Shown piece by piece: positions 39,701-51,100 of a stretch of DNA of 64,000 bases. A program made the translations under genes and the position numbers. Position 1 is the first letter of the stretch; each line of letters starts with the position of its first letter. The DNA is from Diprion similis. Taxonomy: Eukaryota > Arthropoda > Insecta > Hymenoptera > Diprionidae. Location: assembly GCF_021155765.1 (NCBI RefSeq), contig NC_060110.1:17754001-17818000 (forward strand), read 5' to 3'. The notes beneath the pieces are model-generated. The model was not told the DNA's origin, did no database searches, and saw only the letters and a list, made by a program, of their open reading frames with translations.

Positions 39701-42577
39701 AAGTTTTTAAAGACAGCATATCGTTCATTTCGCAGACTTCACACTTACTGCCAACAGTTACTTGATATTCTATAATTTCAACATAAAATTGAAAGTTTAC
39801 TGGAATTGTTGATTCTAAATGCCAAACATAATGTTCCATCAATTAAAGTTTGTGCTTCAATAGATTTCTAAAGTTTCTAATCTAAAATTCGAATCGCTTC
39901 CAGTTATATCACAGAAATCTTGGATCCCTAACCCTAGAACGGTACACTTCCGCAGCCGATCACTAATTACACACTTGACTTTAAGAAACAGTGGTTTCAG
40001 CTGCAAGCAAGCTCTCTTTGTGTATCCAACGCAGAATTGTCTGATAAACGATTAAGAAGGGATAAAGTCGAATAACTTCACAATTAGTTATAGGTAAATA
40101 CATCTCAGCGACAGAAGTCTGGTGGCTGAAAGGACTATGCAACGGAAAAAAGAGCTGGGTATGCCACATCCAGTGTAACGTTCCAGGGTTAATTTTGAGC
40201 AATTTTCTTGCAGGGGAGCGACAAAACTACTGTAGAGATTATTCATGACCATAAGACTAAACCTTAGTTTATAAAATACATGAGAAAGAATACATGTTCA
40301 AATAACCCAGATACGTACTAAGAATACATTTTCACGTAAGATTCAAACAAATTCGTGTGTAATCAAGTATTGAAAAAAAATCTTACATACCCAACATCTG
40401 TAAGGATTTTAGATTTTACAAAAATTATTATGAAACAAATCCAATGAGACTTCGGTATAAAAGAAATTTATTTGTATAATTTCTAATGTATTCATGAACT
40501 AAGTATACAGTTTAAATTAAAAAATCCAAATACACTAGAATTACAATTTACGCTAGTATAAAAAAAAAAAAGGAACAAAAAAAAGAATTGAAATGAAAAT
40601 CGCAAATTAAACCTTAAAACAGTAATTTTAATTGTTGTTGTTATTATTGTTACAATGTATGAGATATTCTAACAATAAGAGCACTCCCTTGTACTATTGC
40701 ATGTGTGAGCGCATGGGCACCTGTGTGTATGTGTATAATATACACCCTTCTGTAGATGCAAATTTCACTAACGATTAAACGGATTTAAAATATTCTGGAA
40801 CTCGATAAGTTTTTAACTTTTCTTTTTCCAAATTTTGGGAACTTGCAACTGTATATGTCAAGATGTATTTTCCATATTCCTTTGTAAACCAAAAATTCAG
40901 AGATATCTAATCGTGAACATCTTATGATTTAGATTGTGAAAAGTTAGCGTGAATTTATTGAGCACTCTTACCTCGTTTTCAAAATTATTGTGACTCATCC
41001 CACCTTATAAAACTATCACTGAAGTAAGCATTTTGTTTCTTTCTATCTAACTATAATCAAAGAATTAATATTTATTTATAAAACTTTAGCATTTGCTGCA
41101 GTAATATGTACTATATACATAATAGGTATAAAGTGACTATACACCGATAAAACTGGAAGAAGGGTCACTGAATTAAGCTCCTCCATGAGGAAAATGCAAT
41201 ATTATAAAACCAATACCGAGAGTTAAAAGAGTGTAACTTTCAAATTTGTGTATGTGGAGCTGTCCATTTTTCTTTGAACTATATCGACATGGACCAGGTT
41301 AAAGACAGAGAATTTAATTTCAATTAATTTGAAGCTATCCCACCATCATACTTCTTGTCTGTTTTATTGAGTTTAGAGTGTTAACTCTAACTCATTAGCT
41401 ATGTGCTCTATCATACGTCTTACTTTGCTTGAAAGTTTTTATACATGGTAATTTTTAGTAACATGAAAGATAGGAATTTGTTTTTTCTTCCCAATTTGAT
41501 CACCGGTATAAGCTCTATTACTTGACTTTCGCTTGTATACATAAACTATTTTCCCATTGCTAATGTAGTGATTTTGTGAACATTCGAAGAAGACCTAATT
41601 TTTTATATTCACATAATATTGGTTGTATTACACAAACCTGATATTCTGATTTATTGGACACTATTTCAATACTTATACATTATATATGGCCATCAATTGC
41701 AACAGTGGACTCGACATCTTGTCATTCTTACCAGTTTGATCCGGGTATTAGAATTATGTATAGTTTATAAACTATAAGTCACCAATTATTCTCATCCAAC
41801 CCATTCAGTTGATAATTTTCTTTCTTTTAACAACAATGAGCTGCTCGTAAATGGCAAAATTGAATGTCCCATTGATTTTACGATAAACAGAAGTTTGACA
41901 TTAATGGAGGAACATTGTCTTTACATAAATATCACAGACTGTATTGATCATCTACTTATTGCACGTCATTCCATCATTGAATGTTTTACCTAGCTAGATG
42001 TATTTGAGCCTGTTATTCACTGCAATCTTGTTATGTTGTTTCTGTATAGGATGACACAAATGTACAAATAACATCCAACTTTTCTTCACTTGTGACACCA
42101 AGGTTTTTGAAATCGTTAGACAAATTACCAATTTGAACTTGACCTACAGGTCTTGTCATAAGAAATAATTATTTTGTACTTGCTTATTGCATGGGAGTAA
42201 AAAGTATACTTGATTCAAATTGCGTATCGTCTTGCCATGTTCGTATTGAAGATTTTCGCAGTTGGTAGAAGTTGTGTTCACCAAGGTTCATTGGAAGTAA
42301 ACCAATTTTTCATAATTCGTGACAACTTAATTTATTTTTGTTTCGATAGAAGCTTTCTTTGAGTAAATTCGTATAATCAGACTTTACTATTTCTTCATTT
42401 TAGCCCAATCAAATCACTTAAAATAATTATGCATAGTCAACAGGTCATGTAGTCGACAATTGTGCATCTATATGTTGTTGATAGGTGGATGGTTAAGAAT
42501 CATACTGTAAATTCACATTTTGTCAAACTATTGGAGAACCCAGTTCCTCTAATGCAGTAGACACAAATTGACACAAA
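36733..42577. other. Spacer between convergent SPPL3 and Orai, AT-rich
   Basis: Almost 6 kb between two gene 3' ends. It probably contains both 3' UTRs; several AATAAA-like hexamers occur but none can be singled out. A mixed (CATA)n/(CA)n microsatellite lies at 38360-38456. All frames are short, and I see no conserved coding sequence or structured RNA. Confidence 0.5.
38360..38456. repeat. Compound (CATA)n/(CA)n microsatellite
   Basis: Starts as repeated CATA units, is interrupted by TACGTACGCACGTA, and continues as (CA)n and CACATACA units. Such tracts are length-polymorphic. The 66-residue minus-strand frame over it (Cys/Val/Tyr repeats) is an artefact of the repeat. Confidence 0.9.
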
Positions 42578-45500
42578 TCACACGGTACTTTGACTGATTG
42601 TCACATTATCCAAATTTTTTCGGATACTTTCTAACTCTTTCATATCTGAAACAGTGGCTTCACATTTATAGACAACCAAAGAATGATAGAAATGTACAGC
42701 GAATGCTATGAAAACAATAAGTACTGGAATTACAATAATTGTGCTAGCTGTGGCAGCTGTAAATGAATAGTCCCAAAATTTAACCCAGCATAAAATAGCT
42801 ACTTCTACCAAAAAGAGAAATAGCCCTAAGACAGTTGAAAACGCCCAAGCCAGTTCTATAAAGCCACGCATCCGCTCATGAGGGGATTCAGTTACTAACC
42901 GAGCAATTTGCAGTTTACTTATAGCTTCGACATTAGGCAAGAGATACGTACTAATCATAAGCGCAAATATATGAACTGATACCAGGACAGTTGTACAAAC
43001 AGCAAACATGACAAATAGCCATTCTGGTACTGCTGTCGGCTCATTTATTTGTAACTCCACCATAGCTACCTGAAACAAAGGATGACTGATTAAAATTTAA
43101 ACTTATTTTCGACATCTTTTGCAATTTATAACAATTTACAAATTTTTCACGTATAATTTATGTACCCACTGTTGAAATACTGAAGTCAGCTGATTTAATA
43201 TGAACAAAAAAAGTCAAGTTTGCAATTCCTTAGCATAAGATGTTTTGCAATACATATTTCAAATCTTTATTCTGGCACCACACATCGCATGGTAATAACT
43301 GAGCCAATATTATTTTATGTAGTGTTGTAAGATTAAGCGTCACAAACAATTGTAAATGTCTTCAAATTAGCTACTCATTATTTCATATAGGGTTTTGGGG
43401 TTTACCGTTCCAGAATAGGTATATATCAGATGCTAAACATATTTTGGCTGATAAGAAATTGTCTGGAACCATTTAAGCTAGCGCACATTCAAAATTGTGA
43501 ACATGATTCATGTTTCTTCCCACACATTTCAGACACAAATAATACCTATGCCATTAAATTCACAATTTTGGAGAGTAATATTCACAAGCACGTTGGACTT
43601 AGTAACAGAAAATCTCAAAAAATGGTTTGAAAATATTTGTTCTTTAGCACGTACTTGTATCAGCGTTCTTGTACTTGTAATTCTGTTCTCTCTGTGTTGA
43701 TGGTAACTTTGAACTGATAAGGCTAATTTACAACCTTAAGTCTACATTAGACATACAATGTACACTGAGACTGTGAACAGAATATTCTAAATTGTTCTGG
43801 GAGCAATACTGTCAATTTGGTTGATACACCAAATATCAACCCCAGAGTTAAATAGCCCCAATACTTTTTATCCAATATCAGAGTAGACATTTTGCAGTTT
43901 TTCAGAACCTATGTAGCTATACCAAAATATCATAAATTTATTTGTTTTTCGTTTACGAAGTTTGTCAGTAGCATCTCAAAATGTAATCACCAAACTTTTA
44001 AGAGAAGGATCGATTCTACAAAAATCAAGTTAAATTTTCTACAGAATATGTTCTACAGACTCGCTTTTCAGAAACGTTATTCTACACAAAGGAATTTCAA
44101 ATTTTCATCAGAAATAATCCTGCACGAATTATCCTACAGCTAAATTGTTGTACAGAATATTTTTCTACAGAACATTTTTCTATAGAAATTTTTGTATAGA
44201 ATATTTTTCTGGTTTTACACATCCAATGCAATACGTGTTCGACACGATACACACATAAATTCAACGCAAATAATTTAAATAGAATTAAATTAAATTAAAA
44301 TGTACGAAATTGACGGTTCAATGATTGCTTTGAACGTGGGTTGTGTCAAACACACTCTGTTGAAACGTATTGTGTAGAAAAATTCATGTCGGAAAATATT
44401 TTGTAGAAAAATATTCTGTGGAAAAATATTCTGTAGAATAATATTTCTGTAGAAACGAGTCTGTAGAAAATATTATGTAGAACATTTGCTCTGTAGAACT
44501 GATTTCTGTAGAATAGAACAGCACTCACTTTTTAAATGATTTCATTGCTTGTTTTAAGACAGCATCAAACTTGTAAAATTTTGGAAGTTGAATAATATTG
44601 GTTTCTTCCTGGATATTTACCCACATATTTTTACCTAAAATTTGATGAAGCTGAAGCTAGCAGCCAATGTTAGTATCCAAACGTGTTAAACTTTTTGGAA
44701 ATAGAAAAATGCAGCTCTGTTTTATCATCATAATTCTTTGAAAGTATTATATAGGGAGTTCATGGTATTTCACGAAATATTGATTTTCGGACTTGACTCC
44801 CTTGTTGGAGTGAACATTAGAACATTTTGATGCTAATTTTGGCTGCTAGCTTTAGCCTGCTTACAATTTGTTTGTATCTCAATGCAAATTAGGAAGTAGC
44901 ATGATGCACACGATAGATGATATAATTCCTATCCTACTTTACTATTATATTAAATGGGGAACTAATAACTATCATCTCACCATGGCAAATCCACTTAGCA
45001 GTTCAGAAGTAGTTGCAGTAGCTTTGAGCTTAGCTCTACTCATATGTAGTCGCCTCCACGATAGTCCCTGAGGACTATCTTCATCCTCAAGGTTTAAAGT
45101 TCTACGCGATTGCATACTTCTGTTACTCATGCACATGCAACAACAGGTGTTGCACGAACTGCTCAATGGTTCCATATAATTACTATCATTATATGAATTG
45201 TTACGTGCGATGTGTGGAGGTGTAATCATATCCAAAGCAACATATTTGTTATTTTGTCTATGCTGCAGAGAATTCAGTGTAATTTCACTTTGCGTCAAGT
45301 GAAACGGTTGTTTAGATCCATAGGTTGGGTACGTATCATTAACTCTGTTCAGTTTCTGAAAATATCCAGATGTTGTAGGTCTCATTCTTTGTGCGTTGTT
45401 CAAATATTTCCACGAGGGCAATGGAAGATCTATTTGGGTACCTTTTGTACACCTTTTGTAAAGCTCATCTTCTGAAAATGTCCTGCTTATTTCTGAATGC

Positions 45501-45595
45501 TGATAACTGGATCCACTTGGTTCTCTGAAACTTTTACTATCAACATGTTTCTCTGAAGCATCATTTTGTATGATTTGAAATCTGTTTTTCTCCAT
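42578..45595 (-). CDS. Orai: Orai store-operated (CRAC) calcium channel
   Basis: Plasma-membrane pore subunit opened by STIM when ER calcium falls. Two coding exons: 45595-44981 (205 aa, mostly cytosolic N-terminus) and 43069-42578 (163 aa), phase 0, 368 aa in all. The frame runs into the Orai core: LSWRRLHMSRAKLK, LLSGFAM|VAMVELQ, CTTVLVSVHIFALMIST, SPHERMRGFIELAWAFS, EVAILCWVKF and FAVHFYHSLV. Pore residues align with human E106 (E210), V102 (V206), F99 (F203), K87 (K191) and R83 (R187); the TM3 Glu of E190 is kept (LFLVEVAIL). The residue matching R91 is T195, and A94 is E198. The N-terminus carries a Cys cluster (C148-NT-CCC-M-C155). The intron holds a foldback element. Start chosen at the ATG before EKNRF; an upstream in-frame GTG was rejected. 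Confidence 0.95.
44020..44520. mobile_element. Foldback (inverted-repeat) element in the Orai intron
   Basis: The left part (about 44020-44210) is a series of degenerate copies of TTCTACAGAATATTTTTC. The right part (about 44375-44520) carries the same unit inverted (GAAAAATATTCTGTAGAA). Further in, AATACGTGTTCGACAC near 44232 and AACGTATTGTG near 44363 also face each other. The whole could fold into a long imperfect hairpin with a loop of roughly 100-150 nt. This organisation matches foldback-type DNA elements; no coding capacity is visible. Exact ends and target duplication were not found. Confidence 0.7.
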
Positions 45596-48156
45596 TTTTA
45601 TCTTATGTTTAACATTCAAATTAGTTTTCACAATTTGTAGTTATTCACACAGTTTGTAGCAGATTGTACAGAATTTATGTTGCGCATATAATACAAGTTG
45701 AAAAAATGCATATACATATATACACATAGATATTCACTCTGTTCATTGTAGCAATTATGTTTAGAGATACGTGAATTTTAGGTCTTAGAAAAAACCATCA
45801 GATCTGATCTGATGCAAATGGTACCACTAATTGAAGAGTGACATTGAATGTGAATGTGCACAGGTTTCACGGAAGCGAGTTACGATTGCATATAACCACT
45901 GGTAGAAAAAATTCTCAAACTATTAATGTGAGGTATCAAGAGTCTGGCCAAGAATCAAAACAGAGCACAACTGTCAGCTGGCTGACTAGCACATGTCGTA
46001 TAGCTTCAAAGGTGAACCGTATACTGGCCTGGCATAACAGTTTCTAGGTATTCAACTAATGCTAAGATCATAACAATGCTAATAATTGCCGCCAAACCAT
46101 ATCGGCCACGTAACTACCTATGTGCTTAATCAGTGTGAGTTAAACTCACGAATATACCAACATTACCATCCGAGTACATAACTGTGCTGCTTATTTCTCT
46201 TCACCTGAAGCATTGAATGGAATTTTATGCTGAACGGCCCTGTGTGAGAGAGGGAGAGAGATAGATCGAGCGAGGCCGGGAGGGAGGGAGGGAGGGAGAC
46301 AATGACAGAAAGAGACGGGAAAAAAGTCGGAGTGAGATGGAATGCGAAGCATTCCGCCCCGCTATGAATGTAAACTTGTAAAGACGAGTCGTCAATCAAG
46401 AGATTCATACAACAGTTGAATTGTTCGACTCTAACTCATTGTCCAAGTGACTTGCAAAATAAGTACATCGTGTGATTTAATATCACCTTGGCGTGGATAG
46501 GGCTTCCCAATTACATCACTGGTCAGCTCAACAGGATGTGTTAATGTTCTGTTATTCCTTTGAAAAACAATATAACAATTTACATCTAACATGTTAACAA
46601 TTACTTCTCATCTTGAAAAATTATGTCGCCAGAGGGGAAATTTGTGGAATGTCTTCAACTACATTTATTAATCGAAGCACTTTTATATTATGATCACACT
46701 TCATGAGACCGTAAGTGCAATGCTGTATAATGTTGGTATTATAGGAAATATACAAGAACTTTTTATAACATCGTTAAATCGAAGGTAACACCTAGAATTT
46801 GATATTAAGTATATCTGTAATTAGCACTTTTTGAGCAACATTTACTTTACAATATGGTTCTAAATGCAACAAATGAAGATCGGTTTTTAATTTGATCCCG
46901 TTAATTTGGCGCTTCGTGTTTTTTAATACACGATACTGGTAAGAAAAGTGTGTGTGTAAAAATCATCCCCAAGTTTGAAAAAAGAGTGGTATAAGGTTTT
47001 TCTAAAAAACTGATTAATCCTAAAAAGTCCCCACTGAGAGAAAAAAATCTTCAAGACACGAGATTCGTGAAAAATCCAGGGCATATTCGCGATCAAAGAT
47101 ATTTAAATAAAAATAAAGTTTCTCTGGAACTGATCACATACGCATCCTCTACTTATTTTGTTATTCCTAGGTTACGTAGAACAAATTGTACTTTGCTGAA
47201 AAATCCCTAAAGATAATTTTTGACGTTTCGTTTTAGCATTATATAGTCTTTCTTATTTTTTCTAAATAATACCGAAAAGTCCCAATCGGAAAAACTTTTC
47301 AGAGTTCTCGAACGAATTCCAAAAAAATCATCGGGCTTGCATAAATTAAAATGAAATAGAAAGAATACACATATCTCCAACCGAATTTCCTTTGTTTAGA
47401 CATTTTCTTTGGAGTGTTTAGAAGTAAAAAAAAAAAATAAACACGACAACGTGATCATTGTCAACGTTTTGAGAAAGATGTAGTATTTCTTGTACTACAA
47501 GACCCGAATAATTTTCAGCCTTAGAATCGTGAATCCTGAAATTCTATACATGGTACTTTTCAAGATCAACCAAAGTTAGCTGTTCTTGCGACTTCGTGAT
47601 CAGATTGTGCCTTGCATGTCATTTATTTTCAAAACGTGCCATTAAAAAGAGAAGAAAATATAAATCATAATTAAATCTTATCAGTAGTCACGAACGACCG
47701 CAAAATCTAAAGAGTAATAGAGCTCAATGTTCAATACGTGTATTACGTAGGATGCGGAAATGCGGATTTGTTCAGTAGGAGTAGGTAATAATCATACGGG
47801 GTTTATAAATCAATGATACGCAAAAGGTAAGACGAGACATGCAACTTAATTTATTTATTATCGTTAATAAAGCCTAGCCTAAGTTAGTGGTTATCCTCCC
47901 GCAATCTGCACACAATTTCACACAAATTGAATTTACGCCGAGTTGGCGATGCGAGCACTAGATAGCGCCAGCTACATCGTTGCCTCCGATCATTTTTAAT
48001 TCGTATATGCGTACCGATCCACGAAGCGCGCTGCTGCGCTCGTGACTGCGCCTGAAAAAATAAAATGGTCGCTGGTTATCGGGGTGATGTGTACGTGGAA
48101 TATCAAGCCTGTAACAATTACTAGAAAGAGTATATAATTAATCAGGAGTGTTAAAA
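45596..48156. promoter_or_regulatory. Divergent upstream region of Orai and OSBP
   Basis: Should contain the 5' UTRs and promoters of both genes. A purine tract of GAGA and GGGA units lies at 46245-46300; GAGA-rich tracts are common in insect promoters and can bind GAGA-factor-like proteins. Just upstream of OSBP, 47940-48060 is CpG-richer (GCGCGCTGCTGCGCTCG) and is the likely OSBP promoter. Around 46990-47340 the AT-rich DNA holds partly repeated phrases (AAAAGTCCCCACTGAGAGA and AAAAGTCCCAATCGGAAA), perhaps transposon relics. No coding frame was accepted. Confidence 0.45.
46245..46300. repeat. (GAGA)/(GGGA) purine-rich simple repeat
   Basis: A purine tract starting with GAGAGAGGGAGAGAGA and ending with about five GGGA units, interrupted by ATAGATCGAGCGAGGCC. 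It lies about 650 bp upstream of the Orai start codon. Confidence 0.85.
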
Positions 48157-51100
48157 ATGGGTGACATAAAAGCGCAGCATGGTGCGCAAGATATGAAGGG
48201 CTGGCTGTTCAAGTGGACTAATTACCTGAAAGGTTACCAAAGAAGATGGTTCGTGCTGTCAAATGGCCTTCTGTCATACTACAGGTACATATACATATAT
48301 ATATATATTTTTTTTTGACAGTACCTATCCCTTGTAATTTCTATTTTCAAATGTTTATTACGCAACATGACCTCAGGTCCATCGATTCTGAATCACTGAA
48401 ACTGTTTGATATTCAACGATAGTATTACTATTTCAATTCACCGTATTACAATTGATTACGTCTAGTATAAAACCCTATGCATACACGTCGCGTGTTCGTA
48501 TTGTGCCGTACATACCATATACATACATATGTATTGTACAATCCGCAATTACACACACTTCACGTGTCACCGCTGTTAATTGTCTGGATTCAATGATCAA
48601 TATACAATAAATGTCCAGCTGCTGTTTTAATGCACGTTTGCTTTCTCTTAATTTTTATGATTTTTATTTGCTTATTATTATTCCATAATGCAACTCTATT
48701 ATTGTCAAGATATGCGCACGTTGCACCTGCAGCTATACCTTAATATTACTTTGTTTCATTTACTACTTGTGATAAAATTATTTCTTCTGTTATCCAATAT
48801 GTGTGATGATTTTGAGGCATCGTGTTGCGATACTACAGGTAGCACATTATACCACCGCCATTAGACGCAGCATTATTAAGTTAAGCTAAGATATATTACT
48901 TAATTTTACAGAGATATTTTTCGCAAGCCCGGCATGTATGTTTTTCAAGTCTTCGTTCACCCACCGTGCTATACTTTTTATACACATAATAATCTCTTCC
49001 GATTTTTATTGCTGTCCTTCTATGGTCCAGATAAAGAAATGAAGTCGCTAAGAGAATGAAAAGATGTTTCAAAAAACCAATGTACACAAAGTGAATGGGG
49101 CGTGTTTGTTTTGTGGACTGTTTAGGGCTGAACCAACGGGGGGGCCAAAGATATCGATGCGACGCAGGCGGAGAGGTGGCAGAGCCTCCGAGTAAGTAAA
49201 ACAATAAAAAAAAAAGCAACGACAGAGCAAAGAAAAAACTTAGAAAAACCCGAACGTACTTAAAAAAATTCCTAGATATCATTTCAGTCCAGCTTTCCAG
49301 AAACATCATTAGATTTCCTATTAAATTTCCATGTATTTATTATTTACCTTGTTCCTATCCTGTATTCCTGTTTTCATTGGTGTACATGCAATTTTTCGAA
49401 CAATTTAAAACATTTCATTGAAGCTCTGACCGCCTCTGTGTCCTGTGTCTGTAGATTGTACATGCTATTTTCAAGTGGTGAATTTATCATGAAAAAAGCT
49501 TTTTCTGTTCTTCTATGAGTAATGTAATTCAGACCCAGACAGTGACTAATCAGTAATGTCAGTAGACGTAATCTCAGGGTTTAATATCTACTGATATTTC
49601 TCAACGACAGATTTTGCTCGCAAATGTATCTTCAAACAAGCCCTATATATTATAATCATTATTATTGTCGTCATTGCCATTATTGAAATATACCATTTTA
49701 TGACAAAACTGCCCATTAATACGTACCGTCCTAATGAATATTGGAATAATTAAATTTGATACCCTTATTTGTGCTGCAATTGTGATAAATTGTGCTTGTT
49801 ACAATATCTGCCTAGTAATATATTATATACCTGAAAGCACTTATTGTGAACAATACTATTCAGCAGCTGATCAGAGAAACGTCACTGTATATTAAGTAAC
49901 CTATATACTACTGTAACAAAATTGCAAATAACATCTGCTATTGAATACGTGACGTATGAATAAGTTCAAAAACAATCTGTAGTTTGCATAATTTGGTTAC
50001 TATGTATACAAAATACCACAACATATTCACACTTCGTATCTTGAATCATTTTAACTATTGAATAGAAGAGTTACACAAAAATTGGTATTCCTTTATCGCT
50101 AATGCGAAACTTGATATCAGACGTATATATAAAATGATATTCATGATCTCTTTGATAAGCGTGTACAAACTACGACTTTATTATTTAATTCCCCAATTAC
50201 ATAAGTGTTTTTCGACATTTATTTTTGCTAATTAACTGGTGAAGGATGTCTTGAACACCTATCGATATGTCTGCAAATTCTTTCCGATATTGTGTATTTT
50301 CAATCATTTCTTCACTAGGTATGGAATCAAAGTTGGATGAAAGTCCTCTGCATTGGGGGTCTGTGGTGGTTCGCAATCATGCAAGTTTCAATATATTGTG
50401 GGCAAAGCTGTTAAGAGACATAGTTGTCTTACAATTTTAACAATATATATAATATTTCTTTTACTTTTATCTCATTGGATCAGGACCTCTTATGCCATTT
50501 TATTTTGCAAAATAGTGACTGGTGCCTCAGAAGTTCATCTACCAGTTAAAAGTTCCAGCAGCGTAAACAGGAATCAAAGAGAGAATTAAATATTATAAGC
50601 ATATATTTATTTGCATCTCTTCTCTTAATGTTAACAAATTTTTGTTTTTTGTATTTGTTTTTATTTCTAAACATGAAGTATACATGCATTTATTATTATG
50701 CTTGTATTTCAATGATGCATTTTAATTATCTTCCGTGCCTTCAAGTGATGATTAATGGTTAATGTTGATAATTATCGTGATGTGCAAAATTTCCCAGAAT
50801 TATTCAGTGTTTTGGAACTGTGTTGAACTCTTATATTTATGGACCATTCGGATAATCTGTGATCCTTAGGATTTTAAGTCCTTTCTCTCTTGGTCATCAC
50901 TGTCTTTTGATGTTTCAAGAGCAACACCAGTTGGAAATTATGATTCTAAAGAGAAGTGCAGAAGAGCATGATGTTATTAAGAAAGTCTATGTAAATGGCA
51001 CCCATTGTATGGGGGAAATATGCAGAGCACATAACTTCCATGTATTATTCGACTGGTCCGTAATAATGAATTCTTTTTTTTTTGTCCAAAACAGCTATAG

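Noticed and set aside
48896-49309. 137-codon minus-strand frame in OSBP intron 1
   Set aside because: Hydrophobic low-complexity sequence over poly(A)/poly(T) tracts, with no domain and no splice logic.
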